Positions 63,605-64,000 of a DNA stretch of 64,000 bases are shown here, piece by piece. Source of the DNA: Brachionus manjavacas (lineage: Eukaryota > Rotifera > Eurotatoria > Ploima > Brachionidae); contig JAHQIY010000004.1 of NCBI GenBank assembly GCA_019054805.1, positions 1,488,001-1,552,000 on the forward strand, in the 5' to 3' direction. The stretch's first letter is position 1. Each line of letters opens with the position of its first letter. The translations under genes and the position numbers were made by a program. The notes below the pieces were generated by a model that searched no databases, was not told the origin of the DNA, and was given only the letters and a program-made list of their open reading frames with translations.

Positions 63605-64000
63605 TAAATCTAAAAACGGAAAAGGACCTCGACGTATATTTCTCTAGTGACCTGAAATAGAGCACCCACTGCCAACTCCTTTCTTGGACAACTCCGCTAG
63701 GCCTTCCATGCCTGGAATCCTCAATCTTTCAAGTCCCTGTACACTGATTTTGTCCGACCTCACCTCGAATATGCCACCTCAGTATGGAATCCCCATTGAC
63801 GAGCAGATGTAAGGATCATCGAAAACATTCAAAAGAGAGCAACCAAACAAGTAGACCGCATCAGAGACCGCAGCTACCAAGATAGGCTCGCCATCCTGAA
63901 CCTAACCACCCTCGAATCACGCAGATCAAGGGGTGACCCGATCTCCCACTATAAGATCGCAAATGGACTACTTGACGTCAACTGGCTAGCCTCAACCAAA
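63605..64000 (+). pseudogene. CR1-like LINE fragment at window edge
   Basis: Begins abruptly near 63619 with KDLDVYFSSDLK, a stop, then after frameshifts FVRPHLEYATSVWNPH, IENIQKRATKQVDRIRDRSY and RLAILNLTTLESRRSRGDPI, cut by the window end. It matches the minus-strand LINE at 33620-34850 closely (LEYATSV, RSYQDRLAILNLTT), so it is the same family in the opposite orientation. Confidence 0.85.

Overview
This is an AT-rich (roughly 70% A+T or more) invertebrate nuclear window, dense with transposable-element debris and poor in host genes. The organism is a metazoan: there is a P2X receptor gene with spliceosomal introns, secreted S1 serine proteases, a eukaryotic tRNA-Glu, many non-LTR retrotransposons and a Ty3-type LTR element. 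The AT bias, a 50-bp intron, compact genes and the element mix would suit a monogonont rotifer, but nothing here proves the taxon.

Layout. 1-11.3 kb: two nearly identical 5.4-kb direct copies of a block of dead mobile elements (LINE ORF1 piece, FLYWCH-like ORF, plus-strand LINE RT relic, minus-strand LINE RT relic). 11.3-17.4 kb: repeats, a small SWIM zinc-finger ORF, serine protease 1 (minus), a 0.6-kb inverted-repeat element, tRNA-Glu (minus) and a weak kringle-like fragment. 17.6-28.2 kb: LINE relics, then a LINE bounded by a 19-bp target duplication (19705-19723 and 28224-28242) and split by a decayed 6.7-kb Ty3-type element. That element has gag, protease, RT/RNase H, an integrase with an AT-hook tail, and extra ORFs encoding a coiled coil with a RING-like cysteine cluster. 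28.2-34.9 kb: MULE-type zinc-finger relic and two minus-strand LINE remnants. 35.6-36.5 kb: serine protease 2 (minus). 38.7-42.8 kb: a complete three-exon P2X receptor gene (minus) with a 2.8-kb first intron filled with mobile elements. 43-55 kb: LINE pieces, a piggyBac-type element with TTAA ends and two Mutator-type elements with 9-bp target duplications. 57.2-59.0 kb: a secreted BBE-like FAD oxidoreductase (minus). 59.9-61.3 kb: a LINE piece between 70-bp direct repeats. The rest is AT-rich DNA ending in a LINE fragment cut by the window edge.

Probable live genes are few: the two paralogous protease zymogens, the P2X channel, the FAD oxidoreductase, the tRNA and possibly the SWIM ORF. The two proteases and the oxidoreductase are single-exon, secreted, on the minus strand, and each has a TATAAAT box close upstream of its ATG. 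Nearly everything else is mobile DNA in several layers of nested insertion. The most unusual items are the coiled-coil/RING-like module and AT-hook integrase of the LTR element, the dated nesting of that element in a LINE, the 70-bp duplications around an internal LINE piece, and the Mutator-like non-autonomous families.
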